Positions 22,876 to 33,230 of a stretch of DNA of 64,000 bases are shown here, one piece after another. The number at the start of each line of letters is the position of its first letter. Positions within the stretch are counted from its first letter, which is position 1. Under the pieces are notes generated by a model that was not told the DNA's origin, did no database searches, and saw nothing but the letters and a program-made list of their open reading frames with translations. The translations under genes were made by a program, and so were the position numbers. Source of the stretch: Sycobia sp. Sy_11 (lineage: Eukaryota; Arthropoda; Insecta; Hymenoptera; Epichrysomallidae); the NCBI GenBank assembly GCA_018907035.1, contig JACCIC010000065.1, positions 537,001 through 601,000 on the forward strand, read 5' to 3'.

Positions 22876-25800
22876 ATGGCTTCAATTGCATCTATCGAAC
22901 GTCTTGTGCAACTTTACCGTGGGTTTTTAGAGACTGTGCAAATGTGCAGTAAAGATGATATTCATTATTGTCTGGCTATGGCTGATTTATCCATGAAGGA
23001 AGAGAGGGAAAAAATGGAAAACTCTAATTTTTCTCGAGGAGAAAAGATGAATGGTACCTTCATCATGGAGGAAGTCTTAACTCTGACGAGACAGAAGGTA
23101 AGGTGGAATGGCGTGATGTCCAATCTGCGTTTAAAAATCGAATTAGGTCGGGTGTAGTAAATTGTAAAATGTAAATTTAATTTTATTATAATTGTAAAAT
23201 GTAAATTTAGTTTAAAATGTAAATTAGAATCATGTAGACATTCTCAGCTTCTTAACTGACGCAGAAAAGATCTTTCAAAAAAAGGTGAAAGCATGCTTAG
23301 AAGAATTTAGTGCAATCAAAGTAAATTCTGATTTCATGTCCCAGTTGCTGTACAGAAAAATGGTGAGGAATTGACGGATATGAAGTATTTTACGACACAG
23401 AGTGCTACAGTTAATATGTCCTCCGATTTACTGAAATGGTTTGAGGAATATATTAGAAATCCTCCTCTTGCACATTTGGAAGAGTTTCAGGAAAAGGATT
23501 CAGGATAGACCTTGAAAAGTATTATAACTTTATGCATCAACATGAAAATATTTTCTCCACACAAGGGCAGATCATATGTACCTCTTCTGAAGTTCATAAT
23601 ATCAAAAAAGGCGTGTGTTAATGTTCGTTATAGTCATAATCAGTGCTTTAAATATGCTATACTTTCAGCTTTCTATCCAAATGTAATTAATCTGCAAAGG
23701 GTCCAGAATTATTATCAGTATACAAATGAATTGAACTTTGCTGATATCGAATTTCTAGTTAAACTGAAAGATTTTGCAAAATTCGAAAAATGAAATATTA
23801 TTTCTATAAATATGTATATGCTTAGAAAGATTGGACGGAAATATGAGGTAGCACCTTGTCACATTATATCCAAAACGAAGGAGAAACATGTAAACCTTCT
23901 CCTCATTCAAGATTACTACATCGATGAATACGAAGAAAATAATATTCATGATGATAATGCTAGCTCGCCGAAATACCATTATGTTTGGATTAAAAGTTTG
24001 TCCAGATTTTTAAGCTCACAACTGAATAAAGCCCATGAAAAATCATTTCATTGTGAAAGGTGTTTACAAATTTTTTATAATGAAGAGAAGCTGAAAAATC
24101 ACGAATACTATTGTAAGAATATGAGCGAATGCAGAATAAATTTGCTAAATAATTCAAATAACATTCTGAAATTTGAAGAACATAAAAAGAGTGAGAAAGT
24201 GCCATTTGTCATTTATGCAGATTTCGAATGTCTCTTGCAGCCTACTCAAAATGAGAACGCTATTCAGCGTCACGAAGCGTATAGCATTTACTATTATTTA
24301 AAATATAGTTATGATGACAAATTGTCAGCTTACAAATTGTATAGACAGAATAGTACAGATAACGAGACTTTGCACAGTGGTTTGTTCGTGAACTCAAATC
24401 CATTGCAGAGCATATAGATTGACTTATAAGATACCAAAACCAATGAAACTGACTGATCTTGAAGAATTACAGTTTCAATGGTCGTCTGTTTGTCATATAT
24501 GTGGCAATAAATTTGAAAAGGATCAACTTCCTGTACGAGATCATTGCCATCTTACAGGACGGTATGTTTACTGGGTTATTTTATGATTTATAATATAATA
24601 TTTTAAATAAAAAGAAAAACAATAATATTTTTTCTCTCCAGCTTCAGAGGAGCAGCTCATAATTCATGTAACTTGAATTATACAGACTCGAGGTTCATTC
24701 CTGTTATTTTTCATAATCTTAATTATGACTTGAGTTTCTCTAATACCCCACAACAAAGAAAAGTATATTTCATTTACAAAGTTCATAGATGGCTGTCATG
24801 TGAGTTTTAGATTTTTACCATTATCTTTAGAAAAATTAGCATCATATCTACAAAATGTACCATTAGCTGTAAAGGAATTGGAATTAAATAGATTTTCAAA
24901 TGAAAATATTCATCTTCTTAGGTAGAAAGGTATATTTCCATACGATTTTGTAGATGAATTAGATAAACTAACCTGTACAAAACTGCCAAAGAAAAACGAA
25001 TTTTACAACCAATTAACCGATTCACAAATTACTGATGATGACTACATGCATGTTGTTCAAGTATGGGATTGATTCAATATCACAGCTTTAGGAAAATATT
25101 CCGACTTATATTTAAAAACAGATGTTTTACTGTTAGCTGATGTCTTTGAAAGTTTTCGAGAAACATTTATTGAAGCCTACGGCTTATGCCCTGCTCACTT
25201 TCACTTGGAAAGTTGAATTGAAACTTCGAACAGACATTGATATTTTATTTTTCATCGAATCAGGCATTCGAGGAGGAATAAGCCAGTGCTGCAATCGATA
25301 TCCGAAGGCAAATAATCCGTACATGGATTCGACATACGATACAAACAAGAAAAAACACTTTTATATTATGATATTAATAATTTATATGGATGGGCGATGG
25401 CACAACATCTGCCAACGGGAAAAATTAAATGGATTGACTATGAATCCAATCCAGATTTGTTCAATGCTCCAGCAGATTCAGATATAGGCTGCTATATTGC
25501 TGAGGTATTTAGAGTATTTAGAGTACCTGAAGAAATTCATGACGAACACCGTGATTTACCTTTCTATGCAGAGCATCGTACACCTCCAGGCTCAACGCAG
25601 AAGAAAACTTCTCACTACTTTGGACGATAAGAAAAGATATGTTATTCACTACCGATCTTTGGCTAAAAAAGGTATATAGAATTTTGAGTTTTGAGCAAAA
25701 ACTGTGGCTTAAACCATACATAGAGTTTAATACAGAAAAGAGGAAACGGGCAAAGAATGAATTTGAAAAACTCTTTTACAAACTTTTGGTTTCAAGCTAG

Positions 25801-26026
25801 TCAACACTCGATATGGTGCGAAAATTGTAGCAGAACTTGATGATAGTTTTCAAATATTTTTACCACAAAAGATATCGTCAGCAATATTAAAGGACCAAGA
25901 ATTTTTCGCAAATCTAGTAAATATTGCAAATAAACGATGTTTATTTTTACTTTATCAAGGCGGAAGTTGTTTTAAATTTGATAATGTACTTCTTAAGAAA
26001 GAATTCAATAAATATATTTCATGTTA
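22876..26026 (+). pseudogene. Protein-primed DNA polymerase B (PolB), broken
   Basis: Replicative polymerase of Polinton/adintovirus elements. Pieces in order: an N-terminal segment (22876-23157, shifting frame near 23080), a second at 23230-23790, then the longest frame at 23812-24417. The last contains a C2H2-like CERC...H...C motif near residues 85-105 and the exonuclease I motif YADFEC near residue 213 of the combined reading. Further fragments to 26026 include the palm motif A region as [11 protein letters not shown] (about 25370). Motif C (the DTDS type) is not found, so the 3' end is lost. At least six frame changes or stops are visible. It lies tail to tail with the integrase. Confidence 0.85.
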
Positions 26027-26290
26027 AAAAAAAATTATTTATTTGTCAAATAATAATGATATGCATGTATGCATAATAATTACATAAATAAATCAGATTA
26101 TAAAAATATTGCAATGTTGTTTTTTTATTTACTGAAAAACTAATGTCCTTAAACCTATTCTTAATTAACCTACTAATTAAATTAAAAAACTTTATTTTTA
26201 TCTATCCAACTTTATGTTTACTACTGAATCCTAGCCACTTTACATATACGCAATTACCAGTCTTTTTTAATACTAGATCAATTTCAGGAT
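26027..26290. other. Spacer between PolB and integrase relics
   Basis: AT-rich convergent intergenic region where the 3' part of PolB should be; no coding signal seen. Confidence 0.5.
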
Positions 26291-26292
26291 AC

Positions 26293-27060
26293 TTAGTTTT
26301 TTGGAATTTCACTCTCATAAAAACCACCAGAGACAAATTTATCATAATAATCTTTAATGTGATAGGTTATTGGATTAATCTTTAAAACTCTTGTTATTGT
26401 AAAAATTTCAGTTGGCCAGTTTGGTGTATATCCTTTTTCAAAAATATTTTTTATTTTATTTATTCGTACATTATCTCCTACTTTGTATTTTGCTTTTTTT
26501 ATATTCATATTTTCGATCGGAAAATGCTTCTTTATCTCTTCTGCATTGCTTTTGGTTACATTTGAAGGCTCAATTCCTATTGTTCGATGCTTTCTTGAAT
26601 TCGAGAAAATCGGGTAGGATATCCATTCATTTATAGTTTCCCTGCTTACTGAATTGTATTGATATTGCATTTTTTAACGTTCTATTAAATCGTTCACATA
26701 TGTTTGCATGAAGATTACTGTGTGAAGAACATAGATTTATTTTATTCTTTTTCATGAGATTTTGAAAGTGAGAATTGTAAAATTCTTTTCCTTGATCAGT
26801 TTGTAGATTAGATGGTACTTGTCCTTGTTTCAATATCTCATTAATAGCATTAGTAACATCGTTGCCACTCTTTGACCTTACTGGAATGGCCCATGCAAAT
26901 TTTGAAAATATATCAATGACAGTGAGTAGATAACGAAAACCTTTATTCTCCTTCGAGTAAGGAATCATTTCTAGAAAATCAGCCTGCCATGTCTCATCTA
27001 TTGCACGTATATCATATTTTTTCGCTTATATCTACGACTTGCTGGTTTGTACAACTCTTC
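26293..27060 (-). pseudogene. Retroviral-type integrase of the Polinton, frameshifted
   Basis: Inserts the element's DNA into the host genome. Read on the minus strand, the core frame (26968-26627) has the first catalytic Asp in VIDIFSKFAWA, the second in TDQGKEFYN and the Glu in ICERFNRTLK, so all three DDE residues are present. The frame then shifts at 26627-26670 into the C-terminal part (to 26293), which has a small barrel/chromo-like region with KVGDNVRINK. Upstream of the core, a WQADF segment and an ELYKPA...RRYKR segment belong to the N-terminal part but are also shifted. Confidence 0.85.
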
Positions 27061-27300
27061 AACCACTTTTTCGCGATACATATTTTTTTCAATCTCTTTT
27101 ATAATATTATTTGTGTTTTTAACAAGTTCCGTTACGTTCTCCTTCAAATTATCATATTTTTTAATAAGATCCCCCAGTTTTGCTTCTATGGACAAACGAA
27201 TACCTTCATGCCTTTGCTCACAATCTTGAACGTACGATTCAGAAATTTCAAATGATAACACATCTACGTGGGTCTTTAGTGCTACATTCAACATTTTCAC
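26998..27300 (-). pseudogene. Coiled-coil protein fragment upstream of integrase
   Basis: The frame has regular heptads over about residues 35-75 (LGDLIKKYDNL and LVKNTNNIIKEI), preceded by an ISES...C segment. Its last 20 residues look like the integrase N-terminus, so the present frame may be a fusion made by decay. Neighbouring frames continue it upstream past 27.4 kb. The function of such proteins in insect Polintons is unknown; a structural or fibre role is a guess. Confidence 0.45.
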
Positions 27301-28607
27301 GCTAATTGCGTCATTTTCTTCTGTAGCTTCCCCAATATTACAAAGTTGTTTACTTTCGATATCAGAATTCAGTCATATATCATAAGGCAGTTGAGGGCCT
27401 TGACTCCCTTTCGAGAGCTCTAACGTTCTTCCAAACACGTCAAGACTCATGTTGCTACTGATTTAATCGTCTATGAACGTATGAATATATGCATTTTATT
27501 TCGCGTAATTCTTCAATAATGGATTGAATTTCATTGACGTAATTGTTATTTCCAGCGGATTGTTTCGTAGTTAGTAACCTTAGTCTCTCAACAAGCTCAT
27601 TCGGATCATCCCAGTATACTAACTCTATTGTTCTTTGCTATTTTATATTTAGGTAAGAGAGCTCCTCCTCCCATTTTGTGTACTAGTAGCACTGTTGCGA
27701 AACATCGGTGCAATCATGTTAAAATATTTTCGACTCTTCGATGAGCGTATAGATCCATCTTTGCTATGTTTTTTCCGGTGAGCACATGTTGCTTCCAGAA
27801 TACTGCGATAATTCTCACGATCTGCTGAACTTATCAGTGTCGTTTGGTACTTTTTTTTGAGTAGCTCCATTAGTCCATTACTTTTAAGATAAGTTAAATC
27901 TTTCACTTATTATCATTAAATTTAATTTCAGAATCGCCAAGCATGTATGCTCCTCCAATATTTCTTACTCCATACATGTCATCGAATTTACTGCGGCTTT
28001 GATCTAAAATATTAGTTTTAACACTGTCTTCGTGCATCGATTTGAATGTTGAATTCATCATTGAGTTATCCAATGAAGCAAAACATCATCGGAATCAAAA
28101 TCTTTTATGGAAGCTGAGCGAATATTATTATCTAACATAAAACTTAATTTTTTCGAGATGTAGTTGGCTTTTTAATCCTGTAATCATCCGAAATGAGATT
28201 AGAAGATTGTAAATTTTTTGATTCGACATGCTTTTCAAGTGGTTTAATGACTGGTTTCAATGTATCACCTATATTTTTCGAGATTCTCTCTCTCCTGTTT
28301 CAATAGTGCCGACTTTTTTCTAATGGATTTGCGAGCTTACAAGAGCTCGCTAAGGATATTCTTTTCTTACTCAAATTTCGACATGATGTCGTGTTGCTGC
28401 GTAAAATTGAACTGAGTCAATAAGATTTTTTTCATTTCTTTTTATTGCAAAACAGTCAAAGCCTTTTCTGTTTCTTCCATTATCCATCGCTCTGTCTTTA
28501 TCAATAACAACAAATCCACATTTATTATTTTTCCAGCATTCAGAACAAAGATTTCGAAAGTCGTTAAATGTCAGATCAGTATTGACATGGTCATCATAAA
28601 TATATTT
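27301..28607 (-). pseudogene. Unrecognised Polinton genes, heavily decayed
   Basis: Minus-strand fragments only. The clearest, 27649-27906, is a basic 85-residue peptide starting MKDLTYLKSNGLMELLKKK with an ARG/LYS/SER-rich C-terminal half. Others around 28160-28330 are Lys/Ser-rich with a VIKPLEKHVES segment. By position between integrase and ATPase these are element genes of unknown function. Stops and shifts are frequent. Confidence 0.5.
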
Positions 28608-29125
28608 TTAATTCACATCATCTTGGTAATAAATTACTAAGATATTAATATTATCTTTAATAAGATGTTTTGGTATATGAGCATATGATCGGCATAGGTA
28701 GAAGCAGTCTACACTTTTATGTCCCGCTATGCAGAGAAATGCTCTCACGTTATCCTGCTTCTCACAAGCTACATCATCAAAAATCATAATTGAATTGGGC
28801 AATGCTTCATCTGATGATATTACAGATTCATGTTCACTAAACGGCAAATATGTCACTCCTTCAATAGGTTCTAAAATTTTTTGCAGAAATTGATACTTTG
28901 GCTGATTTAACGATTTTGAATAAACATACACATTCTCGAATCTAAGACCGTTGGGATGAGTGATTAAAGCTAATAAGCCATTTCTTTTCCCACAGTTTGA
29001 TGGGCCGCAGAACACTGTTCGTACACTATCTGGTAGTAACTTCCATGCCGCTTTTTCCTTTTTTTCTCGATTCCAAAATCAAAGTTGGTGATGGAGAGTT
29101 TGATTGTTTGTTCAGTGAAATCCAT
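28608..29125 (-). pseudogene. A32/FtsK-type DNA-packaging ATPase, broken
   Basis: P-loop ATPase expected to pump the element's DNA into capsids. The start codon at 29125 opens a frame of about 26 residues, then a frameshift leads into the main frame ending at 28608. Walker A reads CGPSNCGKRN, with Arg where Ser or Thr should follow GK. Walker B reads SIMIFDDVAC. A YLCRSYAHIPKHLIKDN segment matches the sensor region. The C-terminus is cut short at YYQDDVN. It runs head to head with the PLA2-like gene, about 100 bp apart, so the two may have shared a promoter. Confidence 0.82.
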
Positions 29126-29228
29126 GTTTCCGCGCCTAAGTCAAATATATCATTGAACGATGAAAATATATAAATACATATTAGTCAATAGTAGTCGAAG
29201 ATGATATTACAGATATTGATGATATTGA

Positions 29229-30047
29229 ATGATTGTTCATAAATCTCGAAAACAGTCGAAACGTGGCGGAAGATTACTCGATAGAGTAATCAACAATGTA
29301 CCATTTGAAATGTATCTTCCTCGATATCAATACTATGGTCCAGGAAGTAAATTAAAGAAGCGAATAAAAAGAGGTGATTCAGGAATTAATGCGCTTGATC
29401 AAGCATGTAAAGAACATGCCGTGCAGTATGTCAATGAAAACAGTAATCGTAATATTGTTGATATGAAGCTTGCTGATAAGGCTTGGCAGCATGTTAAAGC
29501 AAATGATTCTAGACTTGCTGAGAAAGTCGCTGCTCTAGCTGTTGCAAGTGCTATGAAATTAAAGGCAAAAACTAGAATGGGACTAAAATTCAGCAAGTTC
29601 GTTACGGCAGCAAAAAAATCATTAAAAGTAAGCAAAAATTCGCACAAAGTCATTCAATCTGCATTAAAGGGTGCTCGTCAAGCTGTTAAGAACAATGGTG
29701 AAAAAAAGAAAGTTATCGTTTCACGTGTTCTACCACTTCCATCTAAAATTAGTGGAGTTCTTCCATTTCTTATACCACTATTTGCAGGACTTAGCGCAAC
29801 TGATGCTCTAGCAGAAGGTGCTGCTGGAAGAGTAAAAGCAGTAAATAGTGCTAAAGCTGCACACAAAGATTACAAAGAAATTAAGCGACATAATAAGACG
29901 ATGGAAGTTATTGCTTTAGGTAAAGGTCTCTATCTTATGCCATATAAGCATGGAATGGGGTTATTTCTGAATACACATATCAGACACGGACAAGTTAAAA
30001 AAAAACTTCGATTTATCTGTGCCAAATCGTGCATTATAAGATTATGA
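29229..30047 (+). CDS. PLA2-domain virion-like protein of the Polinton
   Basis: Uninterrupted 272-codon frame. Residues about 32-68 resemble the phospholipase A2 domain of parvovirus VP1-type proteins: the calcium-loop-like YYGPGSKLKKR, an RGDSGIN-x-LDQAC segment and then the helix with CKEH. The Asp that normally follows the catalytic His is Ala (KEHAV), so enzyme activity is doubtful. Residues 70-170 are Lys/Ala-rich and helical. A hydrophobic stretch lies at about residues 175-195 (VLPFLIPLFAGLSA), followed by a basic tail with GKGLYLMPYKHGMGL, a motif of adenovirus core-protein-like products in these elements. Membrane breaching during entry is a family inference. The extreme C-terminus may be shifted by decay. 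Confidence 0.75.
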   Translation: MIVHKSRKQSKRGGRLLDRVINNVPFEMYLPRYQYYGPGSKLKKRIKRGDSGINALDQACKEHAVQYVNENSNRNIVDMKLADKAWQHVKANDSRLAEKVAALAVASAMKLKAKTRMGLKFSKFVTAAKKSLKVSKNSHKVIQSALKGARQAVKNNGEKKKVIVSRVLPLPSKISGVLPFLIPLFAGLSATDALAEGAAGRVKAVNSAKAAHKDYKEIKRHNKTMEVIALGKGLYLMPYKHGMGLFLNTHIRHGQVKKKLRFICAKSCIIRL

Positions 30048-30348
30048 TCTTATGAAATATACACGTATATTAAAAATTCGAGGCGTTTTCATGAGAAATA
30101 ATCTGCATCACAATTGTCCATAGTACAAAGAATCTGCTATTGTTAATCTTGATGATTCACAGAATAAAGGTACTCATTAGGTGTCTTATCGAAAGAGAGG
30201 TTCTGATGTAATGTACTTTGACAGTTTTGGTGATTTAAGGCCTCCTATAGATCTCATGAAATATTTGAATGTAAATGAAATAAAATACAACTATAAAAGA
30301 TATCAGAAGTTCGAACCGAAAGTCTATAAAGCAGGACCTGTTGTCTAA
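30048..30348 (+). pseudogene. Adenain-type cysteine protease remnant
   Basis: Processes virion proteins in adenoviruses and Polintons. Reading after the PLA2-like gene gives an LMKYTRILKIRGVFMRN segment, then a stop, an ESAIVNLDD segment, and GTH where the catalytic His lies, followed directly by a stop in place of the usual Trp. The YFDSFGDLRPP segment follows. The region that should carry the catalytic Cys is replaced by KVYKAGPVV and a stop. At least three disabling changes. Confidence 0.75.
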
Positions 30349-30374
30349 ATTTAATCATTCTCGTTCAATCAGTC

Positions 30375-31051
30375 ATGGAAGATAGTTTCACTTTAATTCT
30401 CTCAGGCAGATCTTCTGTTTTAGAAGCTGATTATTTTCCCTCTATTGAACTCGCAAAGCATATAAAATTTGTTTTAAGCTTAGTCGAACTGTTAGCCTTT
30501 AACTTAATTCCGAATATTGACAATACACATAATAAACTACATTTACAGTGGGAAGTGGTTACTATTCCCACCGGTAGTTACGAGATTAACGATATCCATT
30601 AATTTTTATCAACCACATTGAAATCCAAAGGAATTGATTTTTCCTTGAAAGCCAATAATAACACATCTAGAAGTGAAATAAAGTGCAGTGTTCCATTAGA
30701 TCTTAGTCCTCAAACATCAATAGGTAGTCTTCTCGGCTTTATTCCTTGTATTCTCAAAGAAAAAATTCTGATTTACCAGTGAAAATATTGCAAATCAACG
30801 CACTCAGAGTCGAGTGTAATATTACTGTGGGAGCTTTCATTAACAATAAAAAGGTTCATACCAATCATGAATTCTTTCCCAGAATTCCTCCAGGATATAA
30901 AATCATAAAAGTTCCATCTCATGTTATATATTTACCACTGAGTGTTAAGTCTATAGATCATCTTCAAATTCGAATAGTCGCTGAAGAGGGAAATGTGGTT
31001 AATTTTCGAAGAGAAAAAATTACTATTAGACTTCATATCAAATCTATATAA
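30375..31051 (+). pseudogene. Minor-capsid (penton-like) protein, frameshifted
   Basis: Two frames make up one ancestral gene. The first (30375-30602) has a beta-rich segment with IPTGSYEINDIH, and the second (30746-31051) has RVECNITVGAFINNK...HEFFPRIPPGYKI...VIYLPLSVKSIDHLQIRI. The part between is readable only in another frame. The end has an INFRREKITIRLHI-type strand. Proteins of this kind occur beside the capsid gene in insect Polintons and are thought to form capsid vertices; I infer the role from position and beta-rich character. Confidence 0.65.
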
Positions 31052-31269
31052 TGGGGATTGTTTATAATTCTAGCATACATAAGTTCTCCATCATATCAAT
31101 CGACAATCAGTCGATTGAAGAATTTGAGACCGTTAACACGGAAGAGCATTCAGTTCCTCCAAAGTCTGGGTCTAAAAGTTTGTGGCAAAAATTCATTTGT
31201 ATAATTTTCTGTTGCTTCTTGAAAAATGGACGAAATTCTAAAAATTCAATCAGGTGTCGCGTTCGATGA
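31051..31269 (+). CDS. Small unrecognised Polinton ORF with hydrophobic segment
   Basis: A 72-residue frame whose ATG overlaps the stop of the penton-like gene (ATAATGG). It has a Cys-rich hydrophobic segment near residues 45-57 (FICIIFCCFL) followed by basic residues. The arrangement suggests a short tail-anchored peptide. It overlaps the next gene by 44 bp. It might be a real small element gene or a chance frame. Confidence 0.35.
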   Translation: MGIVYNSSIHKFSIISIDNQSIEEFETVNTEEHSVPPKSGSKSLWQKFICIIFCCFLKNGRNSKNSIRCRVR

Positions 31270-31648
31270 GTCAATTGCTCATTATGAAATCCACGCACAT
31301 CAACCATACACAGCACTAAGCTTTAAAGATAACAATGACGAAATTCGTATTTCTATCCAACATCAAGACTTGTGTCTTTTACCATCACGAAGTTCTATCC
31401 ATATTACTGGAAAGTTTGCAAATTTTCAAAAAACATACTATGCAAGAGATCCTCAACCACTCCTTACAAGGACAAACTTTCTTTTCAATGAACCACTCAT
31501 AGTTTTCAATTGTTCGCGACAAAACGAATCTATAAAGAACGCTCCTGTAGATATGCGGCTAGAAATTGAGGCAAGAAATAACTTTCCAGACAATATTACA
31601 GCTTATTGTTTGATCTTGCATGACCGTATCGTTAGTATAATCCAATAG
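31226..31648 (+). pseudogene. Capsid-type protein with internal deletion
   Basis: The frame starts MDEILKIQSGVAFDESIAHY and continues with DEIRISIQHQDLCLLPSRSS, a well-conserved N-terminal block in insect Polinton capsid-type proteins. After about residue 65 it moves directly to a C-terminal-like block (APVDMRLEIEARNNFP...AYCLILHDRIV). At 140 residues it is far shorter than the several hundred expected, so most of the middle is deleted while the frame was kept. I infer a major-capsid (double jelly-roll) role, less surely than the element assignment. Confidence 0.6.
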
Positions 31649-31741
31649 TGGAGATGTGAGAAAAATTATTTAAATAGCCAATGGATAATATTACAAAGAG
31701 AAACTCTTGAAATTATTCTATTAGTCCTCCATTAGCAACCG

Positions 31742-31992
31742 ACAGAAAAAAACAACTAAAAAGTAAAATTAATAGCTATAGGCATAAAGGCACATTTCAA
31801 GGCGCGCTGCCTGCTTCTCCAGGCATTGCTCGATTCGAAAGGAACCTTGAGTAATTCGTGGTTGTGACGTTAGATGGGATACTGGCACAATTTTGAGGAG
31901 TGAGAGTATGCCAAAATGAATGTATACGTTCTGGCAAACTTTTTGCTGTGCCAGAATGCCTATGTGCCAGTATGCCTATAGCCTACCTACTT
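31742..31992 (-). repeat. Polinton right terminal inverted repeat
   Basis: Inverted match to 20683-20890. Beyond 31916 it has several short GCCAGAATGCC-like repeats (31.93-31.98 kb) that the left copy lacks, and ends near a GCCTACCTACTT block shared with the left copy. Confidence 0.8.
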
Positions 31993-33180
31993 CTCTACCA
32001 ATGTTTGACATAACACCAGTAGATTTGCACGTAATCAACAAGTATGCAATGTCATTTGGATATTACTTTGCAGCGAGAATATTGGAGATGTTTAGCCGAA
32101 GACTTTCTTTCCAATAGTGGAATATCCAATATGTTCCAATATGTTTCTCTTCCAGAGTGCCAGCATGGCATTCTTATAGTCAGGCGACCACTGTATTACC
32201 ACTGATATGGTATTTGTACCGGCTCACCTAGTATCTTTGGGTGCGGCTGAAGACTTCTTCTTTTAGTCTCGTGCAGCAATTACCACTTCTGATGATTCCA
32301 TCGTCTTTCTTTCCTATTACATCAAAAACTCACTGTCTGTATACCTATCGCTGATAATCCACGCAATATTTGAATTTGACGTTCCTTTTCTTAGTCAAGA
32401 CAATCGAGTAACTCTAACGAAGAGTAGAGGACTCTATCATCTCACTGACCAAAATTTTGCGTAGTTTCTCCTGTCTACTTTATTTTTTCTTTGTTTAATA
32501 ATGATAAGACGGCTGTGAAAACGACCTGTCCTTGGTAAGTTCAATGTTGTGGATATAATGCGGTATCTCACTGAGCATTCCGCCGTAGAACAAAGCTTAG
32601 TCAACGTTTGCATTTTTGCTGATAGTTCTGATGCTTTATCTTAGGGGAATCCGTAATGTACCTCTTGAAAAAAGTGCGGTGGGGGCTTGATCACTCCACA
32701 CAACGCGACTTGGTCTACCGTGTCATACAGCCACGTTTTCGAGCCCCATCGCCAATATAGAGTCAATTTCAACCATGTTCGTGAGTCACGTGTTACGCAC
32801 GGAGCGCTATTAACATATTAGAAAGCGGGCATCTATGCACCGACCATTTATTTCTAGCACCAGAATATACCCTCAGCGAATCGATATAAAACTACCACAT
32901 ATGCTGTCATTACCTCATAATCGACCCACTCACTTGTGCTTTCTCACCTAAAAATTTCGGTCGCACGAAGTATTCGCACGCTGCCGAATCCAAAAGATCC
33001 TCTTCACACATTTATGCGAACATGCAAGTAACTAACGGCTATATGGGTAGCATTTTTGAATGCTACTACTGCGTGGAGTTCCTCGAAGCAAGGGATTTGT
33101 TTGATTTGAAGGGATTTGACTTGATATGATTTACAGGGACAAATTGATCGATGCAAGTTAATTTATTTTTATTTATATTT
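31993..33180. other. Moderate-GC block of unknown origin
   Basis: Visibly richer in GC than the flanks (for example 32640-32860), yet without frames above 65 codons or a recognised domain. It could be a decayed transposon or unmatched Polinton terminal sequence. Confidence 0.4.
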
Positions 33181-33230
33181 TTATCGTGTCAACATTTCGA
33201 CTTTCGTACAAAGTTGTTATCAAGACTAAA
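33181..33230 (-). ncRNA. Hammerhead-like hairpin, Penelope-type (copy 3)
   Basis: On the minus strand, CTTGATAAC is followed by an ACTTT/AAAGT hairpin, then CGAAATGTTGAC. The order of outer stem, GATRA-like strand, inner hairpin, and CGAAA strand resembles the hammerhead-ribozyme motifs at the ends of Penelope-like elements. It is degenerate and probably not active. Confidence 0.35.

Larger units (their letters stand above)
20683..31992. mobile_element. Degenerate Polinton/Maverick (adintovirus-type) element
   Basis: An 11.3-kb unit bounded by inverted repeats (20683-20890 and 31742-31992). The gene set is that of adintovirus-type Polintons: protein-primed PolB (+), integrase (-), coiled-coil and unknown virion-type genes (-), an A32/FtsK-type packaging ATPase (-), a PLA2-domain virion-like protein (+), an adenain-type cysteine protease (+), and two capsid-like proteins (+). 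Most are broken by frameshifts, stops or deletions, so the element is a fossil. Such elements are self-synthesising transposons and also endogenous relatives of adintoviruses. The outer boundaries are uncertain by tens of bases and I could not define the target-site duplication. Confidence 0.88.

Noticed and set aside
26143..27255. Plus-strand frames over the integrase
   Set aside because: Shadows of the minus-strand integrase and coiled-coil gene.
29399..29866. Minus-strand frames over the PLA2-like gene
   Set aside because: Antisense shadows of an Ala/Lys-rich coding sequence.
20683..31992. A contaminating free virus
   Set aside because: The element is flanked by host-type repeats, is full of disabling mutations and has transposon-type inverted ends, so it is an old genomic copy.
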